NCBI RefSeq assembly: GCF_014192335.1
Contig: NZ_JACHXU010000003.1
Coordinates: 310,001 to 374,000 of the forward strand
Direction of reading: 5' to 3'
DNA: 64,000 bases
Source of the DNA: Aporhodopirellula rubra
Lineage (GTDB): Bacteria > Planctomycetota > Planctomycetia > Pirellulales > Pirellulaceae
Positions 7,911-14,787 of this stretch are shown one piece after another. The position numbers were made by a program, and so were the translations under genes. Below the pieces are notes generated by a model that was given only the letters and a program-made list of their open reading frames with translations, did not search any database and was not told the DNA's origin. How positions within the stretch are numbered: position 1 is the stretch's first letter; every line of letters begins with the position of its first letter.

Positions 7911-8189
7911 TCAATTCATTTCGTCGGGCGGCACGATGACCGGCAAAATTCCGCTGGTCAGTTCTCGCATCGCCTTTTCGACTCGGTCGAGTTCGGCGAT
8001 CAAAATCCTGCGTTCGTCACCCTTCGTTTTCCGGATCGCAATGTCCATCGCGTCGCGCAGGTCGGTCATCGTTTCGTAAGCCGAAAAGATTCCTCGGGTC
8101 ATTCGCCGGCGAACGCGGCTGTCGAGTTTTTCCATAGTGGCGAGCAGCGTGCGTGCGTCCTTCTTGTCTTGTTCGGTGTAGTGCGGCAT
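7911..8189 (-). CDS. Small helical phage protein, unknown function
   Basis: Start at 8189 (MPHYTEQDKKDARTLL). A 92-residue all-helical protein, last of a three-gene unit (starts 8661, 8460, 8189) with gaps of about 40 bases. No family recognised; the charge pattern resembles the protein at 6170-6424, and the two may be distant paralogues. Confidence 0.6.
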   Translation of the reverse strand: MPHYTEQDKKDARTLLATMEKLDSRVRRRMTRGIFSAYETMTDLRDAMDIAIRKTKGDERRILIAELDRVEKAMRELTSGILPVIVPPDEMN

Positions 8190-8235
8190 GTTTGGTTCCT
8201 TGTTTAGGTTCAGGAAAAGTGAAATGGTTTTGGGG

Positions 8236-8460
8236 TTAGTTTCCCGCGTCATCCGGCGAGAAATGGTTCTTCAAATCTTGCAGTTGTTCGCAAAGATGTT
8301 TGAGCGATCCAACGTCGTCCCAGCCGATCGCCGGCCCGTCGTCGGTCGGTGCCGGCGTGTCTTCAATGCGTTGGTGCAAGTCTTCGAGAAGCGTCAACGC
8401 CCGAGCGTGGGCGGCGATGTATTCGGCTTCGATGCGTTGGCGGATGTTGGCGTTGGGCAT
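8236..8460 (-). CDS. Small acidic phage protein, unknown function
   Basis: A 74-residue protein (MPNANIRQRIEAEYIAAH...). It is helical at both ends with a Pro/Asp-rich break (DTPAPTDDGPAIGWDD) near residue 36. Second gene of the unit led by 8500-8661; no family recognised. Confidence 0.55.
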   Translation of the reverse strand: MPNANIRQRIEAEYIAAHARALTLLEDLHQRIEDTPAPTDDGPAIGWDDVGSLKHLCEQLQDLKNHFSPDDAGN

Positions 8461-8499
8461 GTTTGGGTTTCCGTGCTGGAAGGGGAGGATTGGTTTCGT

Positions 8500-8661
8500 T
8501 CAGACGGTGGCGATCGTTGTGTCCAGCGTGGCGACTTCGATTCGTGTCCCGTCAACCATCGGGATGTAGAAGCCGCCGAAGGTTGGTCGAGCGGTATCGA
8601 AAACTTCGACACCGTTAATTCGGTCGCCGGGTTTGATCTCGTGGGCTTTGCGTTGCGTCAT
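8500..8661 (-). CDS. Very small phage protein, beta-rich
   Basis: Only 53 residues (MTQRKAHEIKPGDRINGVEVFD...). I set the start at 8661 because the frame upstream is leader repeat. The IKPGDRINGVEV segment suggests a small beta barrel, perhaps similar in fold to the DUF4314 protein at 4612. First gene of a three-gene unit under module copy F. Confidence 0.55.
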   Translation of the reverse strand: MTQRKAHEIKPGDRINGVEVFDTARPTFGGFYIPMVDGTRIEVATLDTTIATV

Positions 8662-8700
8662 CGCGTCGTCTCCGTTTGCGGGAATGAAAAACCGTCTTGC

Positions 8701-8744
8701 GTTGACACACATGAGCCATGCGGTTTCGATCCCAGCAAGCGAAG
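8701..8744 (-). promoter_or_regulatory. Repeated leader module, copy F
   Basis: Minus strand: CTTCGCTTGCTG, 17 bases after the TTGCTG, then CATGGCTCATGTGTGTCAACG, 40 bases before the start at 8661. Confidence 0.65.
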
Positions 8745-8776
8745 TTCGGAAAACATTCGAGATGTTTTCCGAACTT
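8742..8776 (-). terminator. Perfect 15-base inverted repeat after the 8794-9069 gene
   Basis: AAGTTCGGAAAACAT and ATGTTTTCCGAACTT are exact reverse complements around a 5-base loop. It sits 18 bases beyond the stop at 8794 and abuts the upstream edge of module copy F, so it could be a terminator, an operator for the module, or both. There is no clean T run after it. Confidence 0.5.
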
Positions 8777-8793
8777 CTTTTCACCGGCCGCGG

Positions 8794-9069
8794 CTAGCAA
8801 TCTCGGCAGGTTTCCCAAGCCCGTTTGCTGCCGTAGCAGATCTGGCCGCCTTCGACGATGTAGACCATCGCGTCGTCGGCTACGTCTTGGTCGTCGAAGA
8901 ATTCGCTAGCGTCTTCTTCGCTCGCTTCGTTCATCTCCGCGCCGCTGGTCAAACCGGCGATGCGGTTTTCAAAGGGCCAGTTTTGCTGCGTCATCAACCG
9001 CACTTCGCAGTCGTCGCCATGCGTTTCGCGGTACTCTTCCAAAAGCGTCATCAGTTCGGAAACCGTCAT
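8794..9069 (-). CDS. Small acidic phage protein, unknown function
   Basis: Start at 9069 (MTVSELMTLLEEYRET). The 91-residue protein has a DDCEVRLMTQQNWPFENRI segment and a very acidic centre, and ends with two cysteines (ETCRDC). Its N-terminal pattern of a helix then EVRLxxQ resembles small phage or plasmid proteins that I have seen but cannot name. Single-gene unit under module copy G. Confidence 0.6.
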   Translation of the reverse strand: MTVSELMTLLEEYRETHGDDCEVRLMTQQNWPFENRIAGLTSGAEMNEASEEDASEFFDDQDVADDAMVYIVEGGQICYGSKRAWETCRDC

Positions 9070-9108
9070 GTTTGTCTCTCCGTTTGGGTGAATGAAAAAC
9101 CGTCTTTC

Positions 9109-9150
9109 GATGACACACATGAGCCATGCGTTTCGAGACGCAGCAAGCCG
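9109..9150 (-). promoter_or_regulatory. Repeated leader module, copy G
   Basis: Minus strand: CGGCTTGCTG, 17 bases after the TTGCTG, then CATGGCTCATGTGTGTCATCG, ending 40 bases before the start at 9069. Confidence 0.65.
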
Positions 9151-9268
9151 ATCCCGGCAGTAATTCGCAGGGTTTCTTCATGTTTCTGGATGTCGCCAAC
9201 GTGGCCGACAAACGCCTTGTGTGGCGATCGGAAAACAATGGCCTCCTACCTTTGACCTACCGGAAGAA

Positions 9269-9332
9269 GGCCACGTTTGACGAACGTGGCCGCCAGAAAA
9301 CGAAGAAACGCCGCGGGGCAAACCGCGGCGTT
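9269..9332 (-). terminator. Two tandem hairpins after the amidoligase gene
   Basis: On the minus strand the first hairpin is AACGCCGCGG / CCGCGGCGTT followed by TCTTCGTTTTCT. The second is GGCCACGT / ACGTGGCC followed by TTCTT. They begin 24 bases after the stop of the gene at 9357. Confidence 0.75.
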
Positions 9333-9356
9333 GGTGATGCGGCAAGCCGCCGGCGA

Positions 9357-10217
9357 TTAAACCGCCCGGTCGTACTTGCGAGCCATTTCGAGAAGCTTCT
9401 TTTTGACCGGTTTCCAATCGCAGGTTTGGTCGCCGGCGGTCAGTTCGCCGAACCGTTTGTTACGCAGGTCGCCCTTGTACCAACCCTTCGTCCAACCGAG
9501 TCGGTAGAACAGCCGGTTCAATTCCGTTTCCCCTTCGCCGGCACCCGGTCGGTCCCAGCAACTCTTTGTGCCCGGTTTCTTTGCGTAGTCCCAACCCGAG
9601 CACCGTTTGCTATTCAAGGCGAGTTCTACCAAGCCGAGTACAAGTTGCAGGTAGCCGGCAATTTTGTCTTTGTTGAGACTGCCGGCGAAGGCCCGAATCT
9701 CGATACGGTTCTTGCCGCGGGCGAGGTGCGTCAGGTTGAGCAAGTGGTAGCGGTCCGATTCACATTGGCGTTTCGCGGCGTCTTTGTTTCCGTAGTCCTT
9801 GATCCGTTTGGCCCAGCGGTTTTGTTCGCGGCGTCGCGTGCCGGTCGAAGCGTAGATGGCTCGTTCGTGGTTGCCGATCAGCGAGATGAGTCGCGAAAGG
9901 GCCGCGGCGTCGTTGCCGAAGCTGACCGTGACGTGAATGCCGGTCGAATAGTTGACCCGGCCGCCGCGAGCCGCGATCGCGTCGACCGCCGTCATCACGC
10001 TTTGCAGTCCTTCGTATCCCCGAAGGACCGGCGATACAAATTCGCAACCCTTCCGGCCGCGCCCCAGCGTCATGATGCTCGAATCGCGTTCGGCTTTCCA
10101 ACCCGCCGGCAACCAAGAAACCGGCAATCCGTTGTGGTAGCCGCCGATCGGCGTGGGGTCGTTTTCAGGCATGGTGGTTTCGAGTTCGATACCGAAGGCG
10201 ATGTCGTTGGCGTGCAT
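9357..10217 (-). CDS. Amidoligase-family protein
   Basis: Start at 10217 (MHANDIAFGIELETT), after CGGAGACACAAAC. The 286-residue protein has the marks of the amidoligase (COOH-NH2 ligase) family: FGIELE near residue 8, KGCEFVSPVLRG near residue 58, STGIHVTVSFG near residue 90 and KNRIEIRAFAGSLN near residue 170. These enzymes resemble glutamine synthetase and gamma-glutamylcysteine ligase and are predicted to form amide bonds using ATP; phage-encoded members are thought to modify peptides or cell-wall components. No partner peptidase or peptide gene is adjacent. It is the first minus-strand gene read out from the divergent control region at 10.2-10.5 kb. Confidence 0.8.
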   Translation of the reverse strand: MHANDIAFGIELETTMPENDPTPIGGYHNGLPVSWLPAGWKAERDSSIMTLGRGRKGCEFVSPVLRGYEGLQSVMTAVDAIAARGGRVNYSTGIHVTVSFGNDAAALSRLISLIGNHERAIYASTGTRRREQNRWAKRIKDYGNKDAAKRQCESDRYHLLNLTHLARGKNRIEIRAFAGSLNKDKIAGYLQLVLGLVELALNSKRCSGWDYAKKPGTKSCWDRPGAGEGETELNRLFYRLGWTKGWYKGDLRNKRFGELTAGDQTCDWKPVKKKLLEMARKYDRAV

Positions 10218-10251
10218 GTTTGTGTCTCCGAAGGGGTTAAGAATTCGTTTC

Positions 10252-10296
10252 GTTGACACACATGAGCCATGCGTTTCGAGACACCTCAAGCGAAGC
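10252..10296 (-). promoter_or_regulatory. Repeated leader module, copy H
   Basis: Minus strand: CTTCGCTTGAGG, 17 bases after the TTGAGG, then CATGGCTCATGTGTGTCAACG, then CGAATTC, 35 bases before the start at 10217. This copy faces away from the late operon. Confidence 0.7.
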
Positions 10297-10410
10297 TCGG
10301 CAGTAATGTTTCAGTAATTCGCAGCTTTCTTTTCACGCCGACACGCGGCCACGTTTGCCCCTGTTTTGTTGTTCCAAACATGCGGCGAACCATGCCGGCG
10401 ATGCCATTTC

Positions 10411-10445
10411 TCGCGACAGTCGACGGCGTGTTGCCCCTGTCGCGA
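10411..10445. promoter_or_regulatory. Inverted repeat in the early/late divergent region
   Basis: TCGCGACAG and CTGTCGCGA are exact reverse complements 17 bases apart, just upstream of the first late gene. It could be an operator or a leader hairpin controlling the structural operon. I see no convincing standard promoter beside it. Confidence 0.4.
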
Positions 10446-10465
10446 AGTCCCCAACGGAGCCCGTC

Positions 10466-10672
10466 ATGGAAGACAAGAAGCCGTCCGTCAGCCCCAACGC
10501 ATTGACGGTCCAACAACTCGCCCAAGTTCTTTCCGCCGCGGCCCAACGCCGCGTGCAGGTCGAAAACATCCAGGCCGATATCGAAGCCGGCGCACCAACC
10601 AACGCCGACGGAACCCTCAGCGTTCTCGACTACACCGCATGGCAATTGCAGGAGATGCACCGTGGCCAATGA
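10466..10672 (+). CDS. Small pre-terminase phage protein
   Basis: I chose the ATG at 10466 (MEDKKPSVSPNALTVQQL), with ACGGAG 6 bases upstream. The 68-residue protein has a helix-turn-helix-like first half and a second half IEAGAPTNADGTLSVLDYTAWQLQ. I recall this type from planctomycete prophages, always just before terminase. It may be the small terminase or a DNA-binding partner of it. It overlaps the large terminase gene by 11 bases. Confidence 0.6.
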   Translation: MEDKKPSVSPNALTVQQLAQVLSAAAQRRVQVENIQADIEAGAPTNADGTLSVLDYTAWQLQEMHRGQ

Positions 10673-12923
10673 CATCCGACGACTGAAGCCGAGCGAGTGC
10701 TGCCGGATGCTCAATAGCACGGCGCTCGGTGAGGTGATCAACGAACGGCAGCTCTACCGCTATCGAACGCGAGCCGGCAATCGCATCGGAGACGGTCAAC
10801 ACGTCGATCTTCTCCGGTTCAGTCAATGGCTACTCGAAGAACGAAACAAACCGAAACCGCCGGCGAGCGAAGACCCGTATGCAGACGCAAAAGAGCGAGC
10901 ACGATCACGCAACGCAGCGATCGCGCAGGCCGGCCGAGACATTGGCGACCTCCCCGTGGTCGAGGACGCCGAGCGAAAAACAAAGGCCGCCGGCAGCTTC
11001 CAGTTCTTTTGCGAGGCGTATTTCAAGCTGACGTTTCATCTTTCGTGGTCCCCGGACCACATCAAGGTAATTCGCAAGATCGAAGAGGCGGTCGTCCGCG
11101 GCGGGTTGTTTTCCCTTGCGATGGCCCGCGGCTCGGGCAAGAGTTCGCTCGCCGAGGTCGCGTGCATTTGGGCGGTGCTCAACGGCTATCGCGACTTCGT
11201 TTGCCTGATCGGAAGCGACGAGGGCCACGCCTGCGACATGCTCGATTCGATCAAAACCGAACTCGACGCCAACGAACTGCTGTTGGCCGACTACCCGGAG
11301 GTCTGCTTTCCTATTCAAGCCCTCGACGGAATTTCCAACCGAGCCAATGGCCAGCTCTACCAGGGCAAGCGAACACAAATCGGTTGGACGGCCAAAGAGG
11401 TCGTGTTACCAACGATCGCCGGCAGCAAAGCGAGCGGCGCGATCATCAAGGTTGCTGGCTTAACCGGTCGCATCCGCGGCATGAAGTTCAAACGCCCTGA
11501 CGGGAAAACGGTTCGGCCTTCGTTGGTCGTGCTCGACGACCCACAAACCGACGAGTCCGCAAGATCGCTTTCGCAATGTGCCAACCGCGAAGCCATCCTC
11601 GCCGGTGCGGTGCTCGGACTCGCCGGCCCTGGCAAAAAGATTTCCGGCATCATGCCATGCACCGTCATCCGTCCTGGAGACATGGCCGACAACATCCTCG
11701 ACCGCGACAAACACCCGGAATGGAACGGCGAGCGAACGCGAATGGTCAACTCGTTCCCCACCAACGAAACATTGTGGGAACGATACGCCGAGATTCGCAG
11801 CGAAGGATTGCGAGCCGGCGATGGCGGAACTGCCGGTACCGAGTTCTATCGTCAAAACCGCAATGCCATGGACGCCGGCGCGGAAGTCTCGTGGAAAGAA
11901 CGCTGCAACCACGACGAATTGTCGGCGATCCAACACGCGATGAATCTCAAACTCCAAGACGAAGCCGCGTTCTTCGCCGAGTACCAGAACGAACCGCTGC
12001 CAGCCGAGACCGTCGACGCCGATCAACTGACCGCCGACCAAGTTGCCTCCAAGTTCAACGGGATGCAGCGATGTCTGTTGCCGATCGCAGCCAATCATCT
12101 CACCGCCTTCATTGACGTCCAAGGCAAGCTGCTCTTCTATGTTGTCGCCGCTTGGGAAGACGATTTCACGGGTTACGTCGTCGACTATGGCAGCTTTCCT
12201 GAACAAAAACGTCCTCACTTCACCTTGAGAGACGCCCGGCATACTCTCGCAACCGAAGGCACCGGTCTGGAAGGATCTCTCTATGCCGGCATGGATCAGC
12301 TCACGACAGACTTGCTCGGTCGCGAGTGGCAACGCGACGACGGAGCGGCGATGAAGATTGATCGCTGCTTGATCGACGCCAACTGGGGCCATTCGACGGA
12401 TGTGGTCTATCAATTTTGCCGACAGAGCCCACATGCCTCGGTGTTGCTTCCTTCGCATGGTCGGTTTGTCGGTGCTTCATCGAACCCTTTTAGTGAATAC
12501 AAACGCCGCCCCGGTGATCGAGTCGGATTGAATTGGCGGATTCCGTCAATCCATGGTAAGCGGGCGATCCGCCATATCATCTACGACACGAATTGGTGGA
12601 AGTCCTTCACGCACGCACGTCTCGCCGTCGCGATGGGTGATCGAGGTTGTCTTTCCGTGTTCGGCGATCGGTCAGAGATGCACCGAATGTTCGCCGAACA
12701 AGTCACCGCGGAATACTTCGTGCGAACCGAAGGCCGGGGGCGAACGGTCGACGAATGGAAGGCACGACCCGAGCAGCCTGACAACCACTGGCTCGACTGT
12801 TTGGTCGGGTCCGCCGTTGCTGCTTCGATGCAAGGAGCCTTGCTTTTCGGCACCGATGCACCTGCAGCGCCGAAGCGACAACGAGTCAGCTTCCGAGACA
12901 TGCAACGACGCAAACGCGACTAG
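10662..12923 (+). CDS. Large terminase subunit
   Basis: A 753-residue protein from a GTG start overlapping the previous gene. The first 60 residues resemble a DNA-binding helix-turn-helix (PSECCRMLNSTALGEV...RQLYRYR), so a small-terminase-like domain may be fused here. The ATPase has Walker A MARGSGKSS near residue 155 and Walker B LVVLDDPQTDE near residue 290. The nuclease half begins about residue 470 (LTAFIDVQGKLLFYVV), with later acidic residues typical of the RNase H-like fold. Terminase cuts concatemeric phage DNA and drives it into proheads through the portal encoded downstream. Confidence 0.88.
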   Translation: MANDIRRLKPSECCRMLNSTALGEVINERQLYRYRTRAGNRIGDGQHVDLLRFSQWLLEERNKPKPPASEDPYADAKERARSRNAAIAQAGRDIGDLPVVEDAERKTKAAGSFQFFCEAYFKLTFHLSWSPDHIKVIRKIEEAVVRGGLFSLAMARGSGKSSLAEVACIWAVLNGYRDFVCLIGSDEGHACDMLDSIKTELDANELLLADYPEVCFPIQALDGISNRANGQLYQGKRTQIGWTAKEVVLPTIAGSKASGAIIKVAGLTGRIRGMKFKRPDGKTVRPSLVVLDDPQTDESARSLSQCANREAILAGAVLGLAGPGKKISGIMPCTVIRPGDMADNILDRDKHPEWNGERTRMVNSFPTNETLWERYAEIRSEGLRAGDGGTAGTEFYRQNRNAMDAGAEVSWKERCNHDELSAIQHAMNLKLQDEAAFFAEYQNEPLPAETVDADQLTADQVASKFNGMQRCLLPIAANHLTAFIDVQGKLLFYVVAAWEDDFTGYVVDYGSFPEQKRPHFTLRDARHTLATEGTGLEGSLYAGMDQLTTDLLGREWQRDDGAAMKIDRCLIDANWGHSTDVVYQFCRQSPHASVLLPSHGRFVGASSNPFSEYKRRPGDRVGLNWRIPSIHGKRAIRHIIYDTNWWKSFTHARLAVAMGDRGCLSVFGDRSEMHRMFAEQVTAEYFVRTEGRGRTVDEWKARPEQPDNHWLDCLVGSAVAASMQGALLFGTDAPAAPKRQRVSFRDMQRRKRD

Positions 12924-13026
12924 CGAAAAACTATTTTCCAAAATTCGTGAGCCGTCTTCGTCATTTCGCATGTTCTTCCGGTAGGTCTACAAGCAGAGAG
13001 CCATTGTTTCGACCAGCGGAAGTTTA

Positions 13027-13224
13027 ATGCCAGACGACCTCGAAGACGAGATTCGCGAGAACGCTGCCGGGCCGGCTAAGGCGTCCGGCGATGCCGGCAG
13101 TGTGGAGCAGCACAAGCTGACCGATCAGATCGCTGCCGACAAACATCTCGCCGGCAAGAAGGCTGTTGCCAAGCCGCATCGCGGGCTTCGCTTCAACAAG
13201 ATCGTGCCGCCGTCGGCTGGCTGA
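13027..13224 (+). CDS. Small phage protein between terminase and portal
   Basis: A 65-residue charged protein (MPDDLEDEIRENAAGPAKASGD...). The AAGPxxxxGDAGSV and QIAADKxLA words recur in my memory at this position in lambda-type packaging operons, where gpW-like head-tail joiner proteins are encoded. The sequence is not clearly gpW, so I leave the function open. Confidence 0.6.
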   Translation: MPDDLEDEIRENAAGPAKASGDAGSVEQHKLTDQIAADKHLAGKKAVAKPHRGLRFNKIVPPSAG

Positions 13225-13287
13225 TCTTTCTTTCAATCCAACACCACGACCACAGGGCTGCCGGGGACGGCAACAGGAACAGCACGG

Positions 13288-14787
13288 ATGCTGAAGCGTT
13301 TGTCAGGGATCATCGAGCAATTGCGCGGGCGGAGTCACCTTCCTCCGAACGCCTCTGGACGCTCGCCCCGGCAGCCCTTTTTTTCACGATTGCGAGCGAA
13401 GTACGACGCGGCGAACACGACGCTCGACAACATGAAGCACTGGTCGCGAGCGGATGGGCTTTCGGCCTCGTCCGCGAACAGTCCCGAGGTTCGACGCACG
13501 CTTCGCAACCGATCGCGTTACGAAGTCGCGAATAACAGTTACGCTCGCGGGATCACGCTGACGCTGGCGAACGACGTGGTCGGAACCGGCCCACGTTTGC
13601 AAATGCTGACTGCGGATGACGCTGCGAACCGTTTCGTCGAAGCAGAGTTCTTTGCTTGGTGCGAAGCGATTGGTTTGGCGGAAAAGCTGCGAACGATGCG
13701 GTTAGCCCGAGTCGCCGATGGTGAATCGTTCGGTTTGCTGACTAGCAACGAGCGACTCGATACGCCGGTCAACCTCGATCTGCGTTTGATCGAAGCCGAT
13801 CAAGTCGCATCACCAACTCTTGCGAACGATTCAGCACGCTATGTCGACGGCATCCGTTTCGACGCCGATGGCAACCCGACCAGCTATGACGTGCTTCGCC
13901 ATCACCCTGGCGACGATTTCTTTGCTTACGAAGAAGAATACAACACGGTTCCAGCCGCTGCCGTGCTGCACTACTTCCGCTGCGATCGACCGGGTCAGAT
14001 TCGAGGCGTCCCGGACATCACGCCGGCGTTGCCACTGTTCGCACAACTGCGCCGCTTCACGCTCGCGGTGCTAGCCGCGGCCGAAACAGCCGCCGAGTTC
14101 GCCGGCATCCTGTACACCGACGCACCGGCCAACGGCGAAGCCGACGCTGCGGAACCGTTCGAGCCAATCGAACTGGAGAAGCGAATGCTTCTTACCATGC
14201 CCGGTGGCTGGAAAATGGCTCAGATGAAGAGCGAACAACCGGCGACGACTTACGCCGAGTTCAAGAAAGAAATCCTCAACGAGATCGCTCGTTGTTTGAA
14301 CATGCCATTCAACGTCGCCGCCGGAAATTCGAGCGGCTACAACTACGCGTCCGGCCGTCTCGATCACCAAACCTACTTCAAGTCGATCCGCGTTGAGCAG
14401 ACTCAACTTGCTCGCGTTGTCCTGGATCGAATCCTGACCGCTTGGCTCCGCGAAGCCATTCTCATCGAGGGCTATCTGCCCAACTCGCTTCGCACGCTCG
14501 ATTCAACCTTCGAGCATCAATGGTTTTGGGACGGGCATGAACATGTCGACCCGGCCAAAGAAGCCAACGCCCAAAAGATCCGTCTCGCCAGTCATACGAC
14601 AACTCTGGCCATCGAATTCGCGCGGCAGGGGCGTGACTGGGAGACGGAACTTAAACAGCGTGCGAAAGAACTTGCACTGATGCGTGACCTCGGTCTGACG
14701 ATCGAGTCCGACGAATCTGATTCACAACCCGAAACCGAGGTCACGGAAGACAATGCCGAAGAGTCTCAAAGACAACAAGCCAATTGA
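13288..14787 (+). CDS. Portal protein, lambda family
   Basis: A 499-residue protein recognisable as a lambda gpB-type portal: KYDAANTTLDNMKHW near residue 38, RSRYEVANNSYARGI near residue 74, and the MPFNVAAGNSSGYNYASGRLD segment near residue 344. The dodecameric portal sits at one capsid vertex and is the channel for DNA entry and exit. The C-terminal 35 residues are acidic and overlap the next gene by 35 bases, consistent with translational coupling. The start is an ATG in a good position, although no strong ribosome-binding site precedes it. Confidence 0.9.
   Translation: MLKRLSGIIEQLRGRSHLPPNASGRSPRQPFFSRLRAKYDAANTTLDNMKHWSRADGLSASSANSPEVRRTLRNRSRYEVANNSYARGITLTLANDVVGTGPRLQMLTADDAANRFVEAEFFAWCEAIGLAEKLRTMRLARVADGESFGLLTSNERLDTPVNLDLRLIEADQVASPTLANDSARYVDGIRFDADGNPTSYDVLRHHPGDDFFAYEEEYNTVPAAAVLHYFRCDRPGQIRGVPDITPALPLFAQLRRFTLAVLAAAETAAEFAGILYTDAPANGEADAAEPFEPIELEKRMLLTMPGGWKMAQMKSEQPATTYAEFKKEILNEIARCLNMPFNVAAGNSSGYNYASGRLDHQTYFKSIRVEQTQLARVVLDRILTAWLREAILIEGYLPNSLRTLDSTFEHQWFWDGHEHVDPAKEANAQKIRLASHTTTLAIEFARQGRDWETELKQRAKELALMRDLGLTIESDESDSQPETEVTEDNAEESQRQQAN

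Noticed and set aside
5076-10256. Long plus-strand open frames (384, 425, 355 and 376 codons) opposite the small-gene array
   Set aside because: They are antisense to well-formed small genes with leaders and terminators, are rich in Arg/Ser/Phe runs, cross the repeat modules and terminators, and show no protein family.
5133-10296. Repeated modules as a CRISPR-like array
   Set aside because: Spacing is irregular (roughly 350 to 1300 bases), each copy lies just before a gene start, and the intervening DNA is coding.
6474-10296. A conserved leader peptide MAHVC encoded inside the modules
   Set aside because: Copy B has a stop right after these five codons and copy E lacks the ATG, so conservation is better explained by a DNA or RNA signal.
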